Positions 1-8,123 of a stretch of 64,000 nucleotides of DNA are shown piece by piece; the stretch's first letter is position 1; every line of letters begins with the position of its first letter. Below the pieces are notes generated by a model that worked only from the letters and a program-made list of their open reading frames with translations, did no database searches and was not told the origin of the DNA. A program made the translations under genes and the position numbers. Source of the stretch: Anaeropeptidivorans aminofermentans (GTDB lineage: Bacteria; Bacillota; Clostridia; Lachnospirales; UBA5962); NCBI RefSeq assembly GCF_940670685.1, contig NZ_OW711693.1, forward strand, positions 3,534,001 to 3,598,000, in the 5' to 3' direction.

Positions 1-34
1 ATAAGGGACTTCCATAAAGAATAACTTTTTTCAT
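1..34 (-). CDS. 5' end of an unidentified gene (partial)
   Basis: Only the first 11 codons are inside the window, reading MKKVILYGSPL on the minus strand. A strong ribosome site (GGGAGGT, complement of 41-47) sits 6-7 nt upstream of the ATG, so the start is convincing. The beginning resembles the first beta strand of glutaredoxin-like or flavodoxin-like proteins, but this is too short to name a family. Confidence 0.6.
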   Translation of the reverse strand, partial: MKKVILYGSPL

Positions 35-101
35 ATTTTTACCTCCCTGTGATTTTTCTTTTGTCTTAAAAAGAAAATATTATAGCTGAATTTAAATAAA
101 T

Positions 102-240
102 AATAGCATTGTCAATTTACTTTTCCCTAATTTGATAAGGAAAACTTATTAAAATTAAAAATCAAAGGCAATTTTAAATTTTAATATGTATACCCGTCTC
201 AATCCAAATGTTCCTTCGGCATAAAAGCAAATTGGCTATA
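102..240. repeat. Inverted-repeat element, family B, copy 1
   Basis: Begins ATAGCATTGTCAATTT and ends AAAAGCAAATTGGCTATA, so the ends form a TIR of the form TATA..TCAATTTGCTTT. The same ends occur at 21428-21509 and 59488-59570. The interior of this copy is longer and AT-rich. No coding capacity is seen. It is probably a small non-autonomous mobile element. Confidence 0.5.
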
Positions 241-559
241 ATCCTTTAGCTCAAGATACAGTGTTTTCTGAAAAGCCTATACTTTAAGCCTTATAAAGGA
301 GATTTCCCGCTTATTTAAATTAATTTTAACTATTTTGCAAAGCTTTTAAACTCTGCCCCTTCATCTTGAAACTATATTCGTATATCTGAATAAACGAAAT
401 AAGAGGGCATAATAACACCTTGTTTGCTTTTATCTAAGGGCAGCTTCTTATGCAAAAGATGATATTCTAAGCGAGTCTGAAAAATAATTCAGTTTTCAAT
501 ATATTACGCTTATAATTATATATCATTTGTGAAAGGCCGTCAATTACGCCCCTAGGCTT
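241..559. other. Non-coding AT-rich spacer
   Basis: No open reading frame with a credible ribosome site and no clear hairpin was found here. Confidence 0.5.
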
Positions 560-561
560 AA

Positions 562-617
562 AAGAAAAAGCAGGTCCGGCGAAAAGTTCTCCTTCTGCCG
601 TCCCTGCCTTTTCTTTT
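562..617 (-). terminator. Terminator downstream of the Met-rich microprotein gene
   Basis: AAAAGAAAAAGCAGG on the left pairs with CCTGCCTTTTCTTTT on the right with one mismatch. The arms themselves give U-rich ends in both directions. It starts 10 nt after the stop of the gene at 627-779, so it probably ends that transcript. Confidence 0.6.
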
Positions 618-626
618 ATTAAGGAT

Positions 627-779
627 CTAATTCGTTTCGCACATTCCCATCTGAAAACCGCCGCCTTGCATCATCATCAAAAGGAGCAGCATCATAAAGG
701 AGCTGTCCATGCTTCCGCCCTGCATCATCATCATGAGCAAAAGCATCATCATCATGTTGTTTCCTCCAAATCCGGGCAT
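627..779 (-). CDS. Methionine-rich low-complexity microprotein (50 aa)
   Basis: A 50-residue reading frame starts MPGFGGNN, continues MMMMLLLMMMMQGG and a second similar block (MMLLLLMMMQGGG), and ends MGMCETN. About 40% of residues are Met. The ATG is preceded by AAGGAGG (complement of 784-790) and the stop is followed by a hairpin, so it has all the marks of a real gene despite its size. The two Met/Leu blocks would be hydrophobic and could form a short amphipathic or membrane-associated segment, or bind copper(I) or haem through thioethers; none of this is shown. There is a single Cys near the C terminus. No family was recognised. Confidence 0.7.
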   Translation of the reverse strand: MPGFGGNNMMMMLLLMMMMQGGSMDSSFMMLLLLMMMQGGGFQMGMCETN

Positions 780-1137
780 ATAAAATCCTCCTTAATATTA
801 AATAGGCTTTACTACCCCTGAAAATAAAACTGGAAATATTTTCAGTTCGGTATACTTACATTCTATGAGCACCATAGTAAAAAATTGACAAATTAGAAAA
901 AATTTTATATCCCCGCAGCCGCAAGGCTTTGCACTATAAGGCTTAATGCCTTTCTGTGTCAAATCTCGTATTTTTTTCATATGATATATTCAGGAAAGAT
1001 GAAACACATTCCTTAAAGCACATTTTAAAACCATCGATTAATGTTTTTCAAGCTAAGTATTGATGTTTCAAAATATGCTTCGAAGTATGTTTTAAACCCG
1101 TAAATTGCTTAAGAAATAAAATGCCTTTTTATTAGCT

Positions 1138-1270
1138 TATGGTAAAACAAATAAATACTACACAAAACTTATATTCTGAATAATTCTAAAATATACAGTT
1201 CCCGAAGGAAAGCCGTGTTTTTGAATTATAAAGAATTGTCTTTTGTGGCTGTTTCTTTTGTTTTACTACA
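1138..1270. mobile_element. MITE-like element, family A2
   Basis: Ends TATGGTAAAACAAA and TTTGTTTTACTACA are inverted repeats. The interior carries the A2 core (ACAGTTCCCGAAGGAAAGCC then GTGTTTTTGAAT), which is shared with copies at 4071, 6916 and 16675. Non-coding. Confidence 0.75.
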
Positions 1271-1280
1271 AAATAGGCTC

Positions 1281-1735
1281 TATGGTGAAATAGTCTTAAG
1301 GAGGTAACAAAAACCTGTTTTTCATAAATGTCTTAAATATAAAAGAACGTTCACCTAGGCAGTGCCTGAAAATAGTCGAACCGCTGTAGAATAATAAATA
1401 AACTAAAGTTTATTTATTATTCTACAGCAGAAATACATTTTTCAGCTTTAAAGCTGAAAAAGTATTGTTTACAAGAAAATGTGAATTCGAATGGAACGGT
1501 CAAGAAGTCCGGTCACGCGCAGCGTGATTTTTGCGAAGCAAAAATTTTGAGAAGAGAGAAACGCAGAAATAGCAAGGCTGTTTCGAGTATTTTCGATGAT
1601 GAAGTCACGCTTTTATGGCAAAATAGACTTTTGTTTGGACTTTTCAGACACGCCCTAGCTTTACTGTAAGGGTTTTAGGTTTACTAAGTATAAAATATAC
1701 GGTTTTTGTTGCTGTAATTAAATTATTTTACTATA
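1281..1735. mobile_element. Long MITE-like element, family A1 variant with internal insert
   Basis: The left end TATGGTGAAATAG and the right end ATTATTTTACTATA match the A1 subtype, as do the inner blocks TTCATAAATGTCTTAAAT and AAAATATACGGTTTTTG. Compared with the 192-bp copy at 3754 this copy carries about 260 bp more in its middle. The extra DNA includes a perfect 22-bp palindrome (1383-1428) and a 62-codon frame (1481-1669) with no ribosome site. The segment looks like a nested or captured element rather than a gene. Confidence 0.65.
1383..1428. repeat. Perfect 22-bp inverted repeat with 2-nt loop
   Basis: GCTGTAGAATAATAAATAAACT is followed by AA and then its exact reverse complement. It lies inside the long A1 element. 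It is AT-rich and could extrude as a cruciform; it has no U-tract of the usual terminator kind. Confidence 0.85.
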
Positions 1736-1745
1736 AGCAGCGTCT

Positions 1746-1798
1746 GAAAATCTAAAAACCCACGGGAAGTTAAATTTCCAGGTTGTTTTTAGATTTTC
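1746..1798. repeat. 14-bp inverted repeat hairpin upstream of the protease gene
   Basis: GAAAATCTAAAAAC pairs exactly with GTTTTTAGATTTTC, with a nested smaller stem in the loop. It lies 11 bp after the long A1 element and about 85 bp before the protease start. It could be a terminator for upstream transcription or part of another mobile fragment. Confidence 0.55.
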
Positions 1799-1882
1799 GG
1801 CCCCTGCCATGAAACTTGAAATAACTTTTCTTAATTCTTTTCTTATGCAAAGGATTTATACACTTTTGAAAGGAGCATTGCC

Positions 1883-3040
1883 ATGGAGACAATAGAGCTT
1901 ATAGTAGAATGCGGTAATGACAGTGAAGCCGAAGAAAGAATAAGCCGCTTGGGCAGGGTGAAATACAGGCTCCCCATGATAAATTCTTATGTTCTTGAAA
2001 TAGAAAAATCTAAACTTCATCTGGTAAACGGCGTAAAGGGCGTAAAGGCAGTATATGATTCCAAAAGGATAACCGCCCAGATGAATACGGCAAGAAAATC
2101 TGTCAATGCAGATGCCGCCCAAGGCAGGGGCCTTACAGGCAGAGGAATCGCCATTGGGGTTTTAGATACAGGTGTCGGCCACTGCCGCGACCTTACAGAG
2201 CCCAAAGACCGGATACTTGTATTTAAGGATTTTATCAACGGGAAATCAAAAGCCTATGACGACAACGGCCACGGTACCCATGTTACCGGCATCATTGCGG
2301 GAAACGGGCTCGTTTCAAACGGGAAATACATGGGCATGGCTCCGGAGGCCAATATTGTTTCTGCCAAGGTCCTTGATGAGGAGGGGCGGGGAAGCACGGC
2401 AGAGGTTCTTGCAGGCCTTCAATGGCTTATGGACCAGAAGGAGCTTTATAATATCAGGATTATAAATTTATCCGTAGGAACCCCTGATAACGGAAGCGCC
2501 GACCCTCTTGTAAGAGCCGTTGAAGCCGCATGGGACGCAGGGATTATAGTAGTCGCCGCAGCAGGAAATAACGGGCCCAAATCATCTTCTGTAACCTCCC
2601 CGGGGATAAGCAGAAAAATAATAACCGTAGGCGCTTCCGACGACAATTCCTCCGTAACCATATGGGGAGACAATTGTGTGAATTTTTCAGGCCGGGGCCC
2701 TACCCATGAATGCATTGTGAAGCCTGATGTTCTTGCCCCCGGAACGGATATTATTTCCTGCCTTACCCCGGATATAGAAATCAAAAGCGACGACCCCGAA
2801 GACAGAAAAATAGTGGCCGGAGAATATTTAAGTCTAAGCGGAACCTCCATGTCCACCCCTATCGTAAGCGGGGCTATTGCGCTGCTTTTGCAAAAAAGCC
2901 CCGAGCTTACCCCCGACGACGTAAAATACATGCTGAAAAAAAGCGCACATAATTTAAACTATCCTATTAATCAGCAGGGCTTTGGACTTCTAGATGTAGA
3001 TAAATTAGTTTCCATGGAGGTAATGCATGTCAGAAAATAA
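1883..3040 (+). CDS. Subtilisin-like (S8) serine protease, probably intracellular
   Basis: The 385-residue protein has the complete subtilase triad: Asp95 in VLDTGVG, His130 in NGHGTHVTG and Ser322 in LSGTSMSTPIVSG, plus the oxyanion Asn in AAAGNNGP. There is no signal peptide; residues 1-75 look like a short N-terminal inhibitor or pro-region before the catalytic domain. The layout resembles AprX-type intracellular subtilases, so a cytoplasmic protein-degrading role is likely. The ATG at 1883 follows AAAGGAG by 7-8 nt. It overlaps the next gene by 14 bp, so the two are translationally linked. Substrate is unknown. Confidence 0.9.
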   Translation: METIELIVECGNDSEAEERISRLGRVKYRLPMINSYVLEIEKSKLHLVNGVKGVKAVYDSKRITAQMNTARKSVNADAAQGRGLTGRGIAIGVLDTGVGHCRDLTEPKDRILVFKDFINGKSKAYDDNGHGTHVTGIIAGNGLVSNGKYMGMAPEANIVSAKVLDEEGRGSTAEVLAGLQWLMDQKELYNIRIINLSVGTPDNGSADPLVRAVEAAWDAGIIVVAAAGNNGPKSSSVTSPGISRKIITVGASDDNSSVTIWGDNCVNFSGRGPTHECIVKPDVLAPGTDIISCLTPDIEIKSDDPEDRKIVAGEYLSLSGTSMSTPIVSGAIALLLQKSPELTPDDVKYMLKKSAHNLNYPINQQGFGLLDVDKLVSMEVMHVRK

Positions 3041-3548
3041 TATGTTTGAAATCGGAAAATTTGCCAAGGGCGGCCTTATGCCGCAAGATGATATCAATGA
3101 GGCTATGGCCCTTGTTGTAAACATGTTTAAAGAAAAGTATATCAGCAAATTCCAGAAGGAAATCGAAGACCGGAAGAAAAAAGTTATGACCAAGCCTTCA
3201 AAGGAAATGAAGCTGCTTCAAAGCCTTAAGGATTTTATGCCCGAGGAAAAAAAGAAAAATGCAGAAAGCATGATAGAAATGCTTTCTTTAATGGAAGCTA
3301 TTTCCGAAATGCAAAACGAAGCCACTCTGTTAAAAGAATCAAACGGCATGAAGCTTTCGGACCTGAATAAATATAATCTGGAAAACGTGGATAATTCAAT
3401 TCACACCGACGGAATTTACGAAATAGACAGAGAATGCCTTTTGTCAAGGCAAAAGCGGCCTTTCGGGCCGTTTCCAAGCATCATATGGGCGCTGGCATTA
3501 AGCAAAATGTCCGGTGAGTTTAAGGAAGAGCACCGTCAGCAAATTTAA
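3027..3548 (+). CDS. Unknown protein co-transcribed with the S8 protease (173 aa)
   Basis: A 173-residue Lys/Glu/Met-rich protein with a GGAGGT ribosome site inside the end of the protease gene. Residues 35-110 are strongly helical with many charged residues and are probably coiled. The C-terminal quarter changes character, with an aromatic, proline-containing stretch (RPFGPFPSIIWALALSKM) that might contact a membrane or partner. No signal peptide and no known domain was recognised. The overlap suggests a partner, inhibitor or substrate adaptor of the protease, which is inference from position only. Confidence 0.75.
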   Translation: MSENNMFEIGKFAKGGLMPQDDINEAMALVVNMFKEKYISKFQKEIEDRKKKVMTKPSKEMKLLQSLKDFMPEEKKKNAESMIEMLSLMEAISEMQNEATLLKESNGMKLSDLNKYNLENVDNSIHTDGIYEIDRECLLSRQKRPFGPFPSIIWALALSKMSGEFKEEHRQQI

Positions 3549-3566
3549 AAACTTGTGAATGAAAGA

Positions 3567-3603
3567 AAACGCGGGCTTAAAAATGATTTTTAACCTTGCG
3601 TTT
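3567..3603 (+). terminator. Imperfect hairpin after the protease operon
   Basis: AAACGC...TTAAAAA pairs with TTTTTAA...GCGTTT around a TGA loop, with two mismatches, 18 bp after the stop codon. The U-run is inside the stem rather than after it, so this is a weak terminator call. Confidence 0.4.
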
Positions 3604-3753
3604 ATATCATTTTCAAATTCGCTTAGGATAAGCATATTGGCAGGCCTTTATAAAAATCATTTGCCTTTATTTTAACCTGCTGAAAATTATTAGTAATAAT
3701 TTAAAACATTATTATATTTATTGGTATAATCTCTCCTTCTATAAATTTTATAA

Positions 3754-3945
3754 TATAGTAAATTTCACTGAAGGACGTAATAAAAATCTATTTTTCATAA
3801 ACGGCTTAAACATATGAAATATCTTTGTTGGCTATAAGGGGGCGTTCGCCTGAAAACACTTTAACAGTTTCCCTGTAAGTGTTTCCAGGTTCACTAAGCA
3901 TAAAATATACGGTTTTTATTACTGTTTCATTTGAAATTTACTATA
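3754..3945. mobile_element. MITE-like element, family A1 (192 bp)
   Basis: Ends TATAGTAAATTTCA and TGAAATTTACTATA are inverted repeats bounded by TA. The interior has CATAAACGGCTTAAAC and ATAAAATATACGG. A central block (GGCGTTCGCCTGAAAACAC) also occurs, inverted, in the copy at 19691. Confidence 0.8.
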
Positions 3946-4070
3946 TATGAAGTTTCCGAAATATAAAACTTGCACAGTTGGTTTTCTAATATTTAGGCTT
4001 ATAGAGTTAAAACCTTTAAATTTAGCCATAAAAATATATAGGAGTATTTATTTTATAGTTATATTTTAAA

Positions 4071-4211
4071 TATAAAGTAAATTTATCATGAGGAAGTAGC
4101 AAAAGCCTATTCCCTTAAGGCTCAAAAACACGGATTTCCTTCGGAAACGGTATATTTTTGAGCCTTCGTGAATATACGGCTTTGCTACTATTTAACTTTA
4201 AATTTACTATA
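4071..4211. mobile_element. MITE-like element, family A2 (141 bp)
   Basis: Ends TATAAAGTAAATTT and AAATTTACTATA. The core CACGGATTTCCTTCGGAAAC is shared with the outer element at 36333. Lies just upstream of the lysine riboswitch. Confidence 0.8.
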
Positions 4212-4302
4212 TCTCTCCTCTTTTTGCAGTTTTGAAATTAGTTTTTATTTACATTGACATCTTCATAAATAAATGATATATTTATGCAAATAAGATTATG
4301 AT

Positions 4303-4467
4303 GATAGAGGCGCAGTTTTTATCAGTATGCATTGAGGACGCTATAGGAGGCGGTTGATACTTGCTGAAAGGAAAAATTGCCGAAGATAGGTACAATCCTT
4401 TATGTATCTTTCTGGTTCCACGGGTTAACAGCTCTGGAATTGTCACCTGGATAGGTGGAGTGCTATC
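4303..4467 (+). promoter_or_regulatory. Lysine riboswitch (L box)
   Basis: The segment contains the conserved L-box signature in order: GATAGAGGCGC, CAGTATGCATTGAGGA, GCTGAAAGG, GCCGAAGAT, and the closing GGAGTGCTATC that pairs with the opening GATAG to make P1. Lysine riboswitches sense free lysine and typically end transcription when lysine is abundant. A strong terminator hairpin follows 25 nt later, and asd, the second step towards lysine and diaminopimelate, follows that. Transcriptional attenuation of asd by lysine is therefore the natural reading. Confidence 0.93.
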
Positions 4468-4492
4468 TGTAAAAGATTTTTTGATTTTTGCA

Positions 4493-4517
4493 GCCGGCAT
4501 ATGCCGGCTTTTTTGTT
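4493..4517 (+). terminator. Riboswitch expression-platform terminator
   Basis: The perfect hairpin GCCGGCATATGCCGGC is followed by TTTTTTGTT. It sits between the lysine aptamer and asd, and is expected to form in the lysine-bound state. Confidence 0.9.
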
Positions 4518-4657
4518 AAAAAACTTTAAATCCGTAAGGATAACTATAGCGCTTAGTCTAACCGGTTCAAAATTTCTGCTTAAGCTTCCGCTTTAAAGCT
4601 GAATTTTGCTTCATTAATCGAATAATTTCAATAGATAGATATTAAGGAGTGCTTTTT

Positions 4658-5662
4658 ATGAAAAAGGTAAATTTGGCAGTAGTTGGAGCAACCGGCATGG
4701 TAGGCCGTACAATGCTTAAGGTTCTTGAAGAAAGAAACTTTGAATTTGATCAGTTTTATGCATTTTCATCGAAGCGTTCAGCCGGTGAAAAGATTACATT
4801 TTTCGGTAAGGAATATACTGTTGAAGAATTAAAAGAAGATTCCTTTGACAGAGGCATAGATATCGCCCTCTTCTCCGCCGGAGGAGAAACAAGCAAGAAA
4901 TTTGCCCCTATCGCCGCCGCTAAAGGCTGTATAGTGGTAGATAACAGCTCCGCCTGGAGAATGGACGAGGAAGTTCCTTTAGTAATACCCGAGGTTAACC
5001 CTGAAGACGTTTTATGGAATAAGGGTATTATAGCAAACCCCAACTGCTCCACAACCCAAGCCGTTGTTGCGGCAAAGCCTTTACACGAAAAATATAAAAT
5101 CAAGAGAATCGTTTATTCTACTTACCAGTCTGTTTCCGGCTCAGGAGTAAAAGGCTTCAGGGATTTAGAAGAGGGCCTTAAAGGAAATCCGCCTACGAAT
5201 TACCCGAACCCCATAGCAAATAACTGCCTGCCCCATATAGACGTTTTTGAAGCAAACGGCTATACCAAAGAAGAGATGAAGATGGTTAATGAAACAAGAA
5301 AAATGCTTCATGAGCCTAATATGAGAGTAACGGCAACCACTGTAAGAGTGCCTGTGTTTAACTGCCACAGCGAATCCATCAACATCGAGTTTGAAAATCC
5401 CTTTGACCTTTGTGAGCTTAAGGAACTGCTTAAAAACGCTCCCGGGATTATAGTGGAAGATGATGTGGCAAATAATGTTTATCCTATGGCCATAAATGCA
5501 AATGGAAAAGACGAGGTTTTCGTAGGAAGAATCCGAAGAGATGAAAGCGTTGAAAACGGCGTAAACTTATGGGTAGTATCCGATAATTTAAGAAAAGGCG
5601 CTGCCACAAACGCTGTTCAGATAGCTCAATTAGTGGCAGAAAATATAAATAAAAAGTTATAA
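4658..5662 (+). CDS. asd: Aspartate-semialdehyde dehydrogenase
   Basis: NADPH-dependent enzyme reducing aspartyl phosphate to aspartate semialdehyde, feeding lysine, diaminopimelate, threonine and methionine. The 334-residue protein has the N-terminal nucleotide-binding motif GATGMVG (residues 10-16), the catalytic Cys130 in NPNCSTTQ and the later active-site His in NCHSESINIEF. Length is normal. The ATG at 4658 has AAGGAG 8 nt upstream; a GTG nine bases earlier overlaps that ribosome site and is rejected. The gene is preceded by a lysine riboswitch and terminator. dapA lies 343 bp downstream on the same strand. Confidence 0.96.
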   Translation: MKKVNLAVVGATGMVGRTMLKVLEERNFEFDQFYAFSSKRSAGEKITFFGKEYTVEELKEDSFDRGIDIALFSAGGETSKKFAPIAAAKGCIVVDNSSAWRMDEEVPLVIPEVNPEDVLWNKGIIANPNCSTTQAVVAAKPLHEKYKIKRIVYSTYQSVSGSGVKGFRDLEEGLKGNPPTNYPNPIANNCLPHIDVFEANGYTKEEMKMVNETRKMLHEPNMRVTATTVRVPVFNCHSESINIEFENPFDLCELKELLKNAPGIIVEDDVANNVYPMAINANGKDEVFVGRIRRDESVENGVNLWVVSDNLRKGAATNAVQIAQLVAENINKKL

Positions 5663-5751
5663 GCCGGGCTTTCTTTTTTCGGGGCATCTACACAAGCCCT
5701 TAAATAAAAATGCTTATTGATTTTCAAGTTTTAAATCTGCATTTAATTGAA

Positions 5752-5810
5752 TACAGTAAAACAAGTCAAGTAACTTCTATAGTAAAATAGATTTTTGTTA
5801 CTGCCTTATA
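5752..5810. mobile_element. Fragment of a family A element
   Basis: TACAGTAAAACAAG and the block TAGTAAAATAGATTTTTGTTACTG look like the two ends of an A element with the middle deleted, between asd and dapA. Confidence 0.4.
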
Positions 5811-6005
5811 TAATTTTTAAGCTGCAGAAATATTATATGGAGCAGACCGCCCCAACAAGAGAGCAAGCCAATTCCGCTGCTTGAAATTTAAAGGGGAAGC
5901 CTTGCTCCTTAAGATAAATAAATCTGCAAAAGTTTCTGCATTCTCATTTCCAAAATGCCTCGGAAGCATTTATAATAAAGAATAATAATTTACAGGGGGT
6001 TTATT

Positions 6006-6887
6006 ATGAGTATATTTAAAGGCTCGGGCGTAGCTATTGTAACGCCTTTCAATCAGGACGGAAGCATCAATTTTGAAGCATACGAAGGACTTGTAGAATT
6101 TCAAATAGAAAACGGAACAGACGCCATTATCGTCTGCGGAACAACAGGAGAATCTGCAACCCTCTCAACCGAAGAGCAAATATCTCTTGTGAAATTTACA
6201 GTAGAGAAAGTAAATAAAAGGGTTCCCGTAATCGCCGGGGCAGGCTCAAACAACACAAGCCACGCCGTAGAGCTTGCAAAGGGCGCCTATGAAGTAGGTG
6301 CAGACGCACTTCTTGCTGTTACGCCTTATTACAACAAGGCTACACAAAAAGGCCTTATCCTTCATTTTACAGCGATAGCGGAAAGCACACCCCTTCCGGT
6401 TATCCTTTATTCCGTAGCGTCAAGAACAGCAACGAATATCGAGCCTCAGACCTGTGTTGAGCTTGCGAAGGTTCCAAATATCGTAGCCATTAAGGAAGCC
6501 AGCAGCAATATAAGCCAGATTACTGAAATTGCATCTCTCGTAGGAGACAAAATGGATATCTACTCCGGAAACGACGATCAAATCGTTCCAATTCTTTCTT
6601 TAGGAGGCATAGGCGTTATATCTGTTCTCGCTAATATTGCCCCGAAAGACACTCATGATATCGTTGCGAAATATTTTGAAGGCGACTTAAAAGGAAGCCT
6701 TAAGCTTCAGCTTGATGCCATGGAATTAATTAAGGCTTTATTCTGTGAAGTAAACCCCATTCCTGTTAAGGAAGCCCTGAATATTATGGGCTTAAACGGC
6801 GGAGCTTACAGAAGCCCTATGTGCCCTATGGAAGATAAAAACAGAGAACGCCTTATCCGCACCATGAAGGATTACGGCCTTATATAA
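6006..6887 (+). CDS. dapA: 4-hydroxy-tetrahydrodipicolinate synthase
   Basis: Condenses aspartate semialdehyde with pyruvate, the first committed step to diaminopimelate and lysine. The 293-residue (beta/alpha)8 protein shows GTTGES (45-50), Tyr135 and the Schiff-base Lys163 in VAIKEASSN. It is full length and starts behind GGGGG. Around Tyr135 it reads ILYSVASRT where the family usually has YNVP.RT, so the proline after the active-site tyrosine is missing; the key Tyr and Lys are intact, so activity is still expected. It is placed between asd and dapB, with a mobile element between it and dapB. Confidence 0.95.
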   Translation: MSIFKGSGVAIVTPFNQDGSINFEAYEGLVEFQIENGTDAIIVCGTTGESATLSTEEQISLVKFTVEKVNKRVPVIAGAGSNNTSHAVELAKGAYEVGADALLAVTPYYNKATQKGLILHFTAIAESTPLPVILYSVASRTATNIEPQTCVELAKVPNIVAIKEASSNISQITEIASLVGDKMDIYSGNDDQIVPILSLGGIGVISVLANIAPKDTHDIVAKYFEGDLKGSLKLQLDAMELIKALFCEVNPIPVKEALNIMGLNGGAYRSPMCPMEDKNRERLIRTMKDYGLI

Positions 6888-6915
6888 TTGACACAAGGCT
6901 CACGTTTTTATCCGC

Positions 6916-7055
6916 TATAGTAAAACAATTAGATGAATGCTTCAAAAAACGTATATTCAAAATAATCCAAAAATGTACAATTTCCAAAGAAAACCTGTGT
7001 TTTTGAATAATGGAGAATAAGTCTTTTGCAGTTGCTTTGCTTTTGTTTTGCTATA
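6916..7055. mobile_element. MITE-like element, family A2 (140 bp), between dapA and dapB
   Basis: Ends TATAGTAAAACAA and TTGTTTTGCTATA are inverted repeats. The A2 core is present (ATGTACAATTTCC, GTGTTTTTGAAT). The insertion separates dapA from dapB. Confidence 0.8.
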
Positions 7056-7080
7056 AATATAAGATAACCGGAGGGTATAT

Positions 7081-7836
7081 ATGATTAATATAATTGTTCA
7101 CGGATTTATGGGAAAAATGGGCCAGGTCATCTTAAGACTTATAGATGAGGACGAAGGCCTTCATATAGCCGCAGGAATCGATCCGGGGGCAGACGAGAGC
7201 AGAGAATTTCCTACATTTAAAAATCTTTCGGACTGTGATGTACCTGCCGACGTAATCATTGACTTTTCAACTGCAAAGGCAATCCCTGCCCTTCTTGATT
7301 ATGTTAAGGAAAGAAAAATTCCTCTTGTGCTTTGCACTACGGGTCTCGACGAGGAAACCATAAGAAAAAGCGAAGAAGTGTCAAAGAATACTGCCGTATT
7401 CAGGTCCTATAATATGTCCCTGGGCATTAACCTTCTTGCAAGCATATTAGGAAAATACAGCAATATCTTAAAAAATGCAGGCTTTGATATAGAAATTATA
7501 GAAAAGCACCATAATCTAAAAATAGATGCTCCCAGCGGCACGGCTATTTTACTGGCAGATGCCGTGAATGACGGTCTTTCGGAAAAATGCGATTACGTAT
7601 ATGAAAGAGCCTCCAAAAGAGAAAGAAGAAGTAAAAATGAAATCGGTCTTCATTCCGTAAGGGGCGGCACCATCGTAGGAGAACACAGCGTAATATTCGC
7701 AGGCCTTGATGAGGTTATCGAACTTAAGCACAATGCCTATTCCAAAGAGGTTTTCGGAACCGGCGCCATTAACGCCGCGAAATTTATGGCAGGAAAGACA
7801 AACGGTATGTACAATATGGGGGATTTAATCAATTAG
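7081..7836 (+). CDS. dapB: 4-hydroxy-tetrahydrodipicolinate reductase
   Basis: NAD(P)H-dependent reduction of the DapA product on the way to meso-diaminopimelate and lysine. The 251-residue protein has the nucleotide-binding GFMGKMGQ at the N terminus and the family signature EIIEKHHNLKIDAPSGTA with catalytic histidines and the substrate-binding SGTA. It starts behind CGGAGGG. It completes an asd-dapA-dapB set on one strand; the later dap genes are not in the window. A bidirectional terminator follows the stop. Confidence 0.95.
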   Translation: MINIIVHGFMGKMGQVILRLIDEDEGLHIAAGIDPGADESREFPTFKNLSDCDVPADVIIDFSTAKAIPALLDYVKERKIPLVLCTTGLDEETIRKSEEVSKNTAVFRSYNMSLGINLLASILGKYSNILKNAGFDIEIIEKHHNLKIDAPSGTAILLADAVNDGLSEKCDYVYERASKRERRSKNEIGLHSVRGGTIVGEHSVIFAGLDEVIELKHNAYSKEVFGTGAINAAKFMAGKTNGMYNMGDLIN

Positions 7837-7875
7837 TTAGAATTTAATTAAATAGTTAGGGCTTAATATAAAAAT

Positions 7876-7906
7876 AAAAACCACCTTTTTAGGTGGTTTT
7901 TATAAA
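7876..7906. terminator. Bidirectional terminator after dapB
   Basis: Perfect 11-bp stem AAAAACCACCT / AGGTGGTTTTT with a TTTT loop. It has U-runs on both strands, so it can serve dapB (+) and the TIM-barrel gene ending at 8124 (-). Confidence 0.88.
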
Positions 7907-8020
7907 ATATAGATTTGCTTATTTTATTCTATCTTGATAGCCTAGGAATAGGCCCTATTCCCAAAGCAAAGCCTATGCCCTTGCTTTAGTTTGGAAAACT
8001 TTTTAAAAAGCAATAAAATT

Positions 8021-8118
8021 ATATATTTACTTTAACCAAAAAATGTACCGTTTCCCAAGCAAATCCGTATTCCTAAGTCTATAGCAGATAGGTTTTGTAC
8101 TGTTTAACTTCAATTCTA
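8021..8118. mobile_element. Degraded family A2 element
   Basis: Contains AAAATGTACCGTTTCCCAAG, AATCCGTATT and AGATAGGTTTTGTACTGTTT, matching the A2 interior, but both termini are eroded. Confidence 0.5.
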
Positions 8119-8123
8119 TTATA

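Noticed and set aside
1481-1669. 62-codon frame inside the long A1 element
   Set aside because: No ribosome site, no recognised family, and it lies wholly within repeat-derived DNA.
2446-2931. 161-codon minus-strand frame across the subtilase gene
   Set aside because: Antisense shadow of a gene with full catalytic motifs on the plus strand.
4649-4657. GTG start for asd nine bases upstream
   Set aside because: It overlaps the AAGGAG ribosome site that serves the ATG at 4658.
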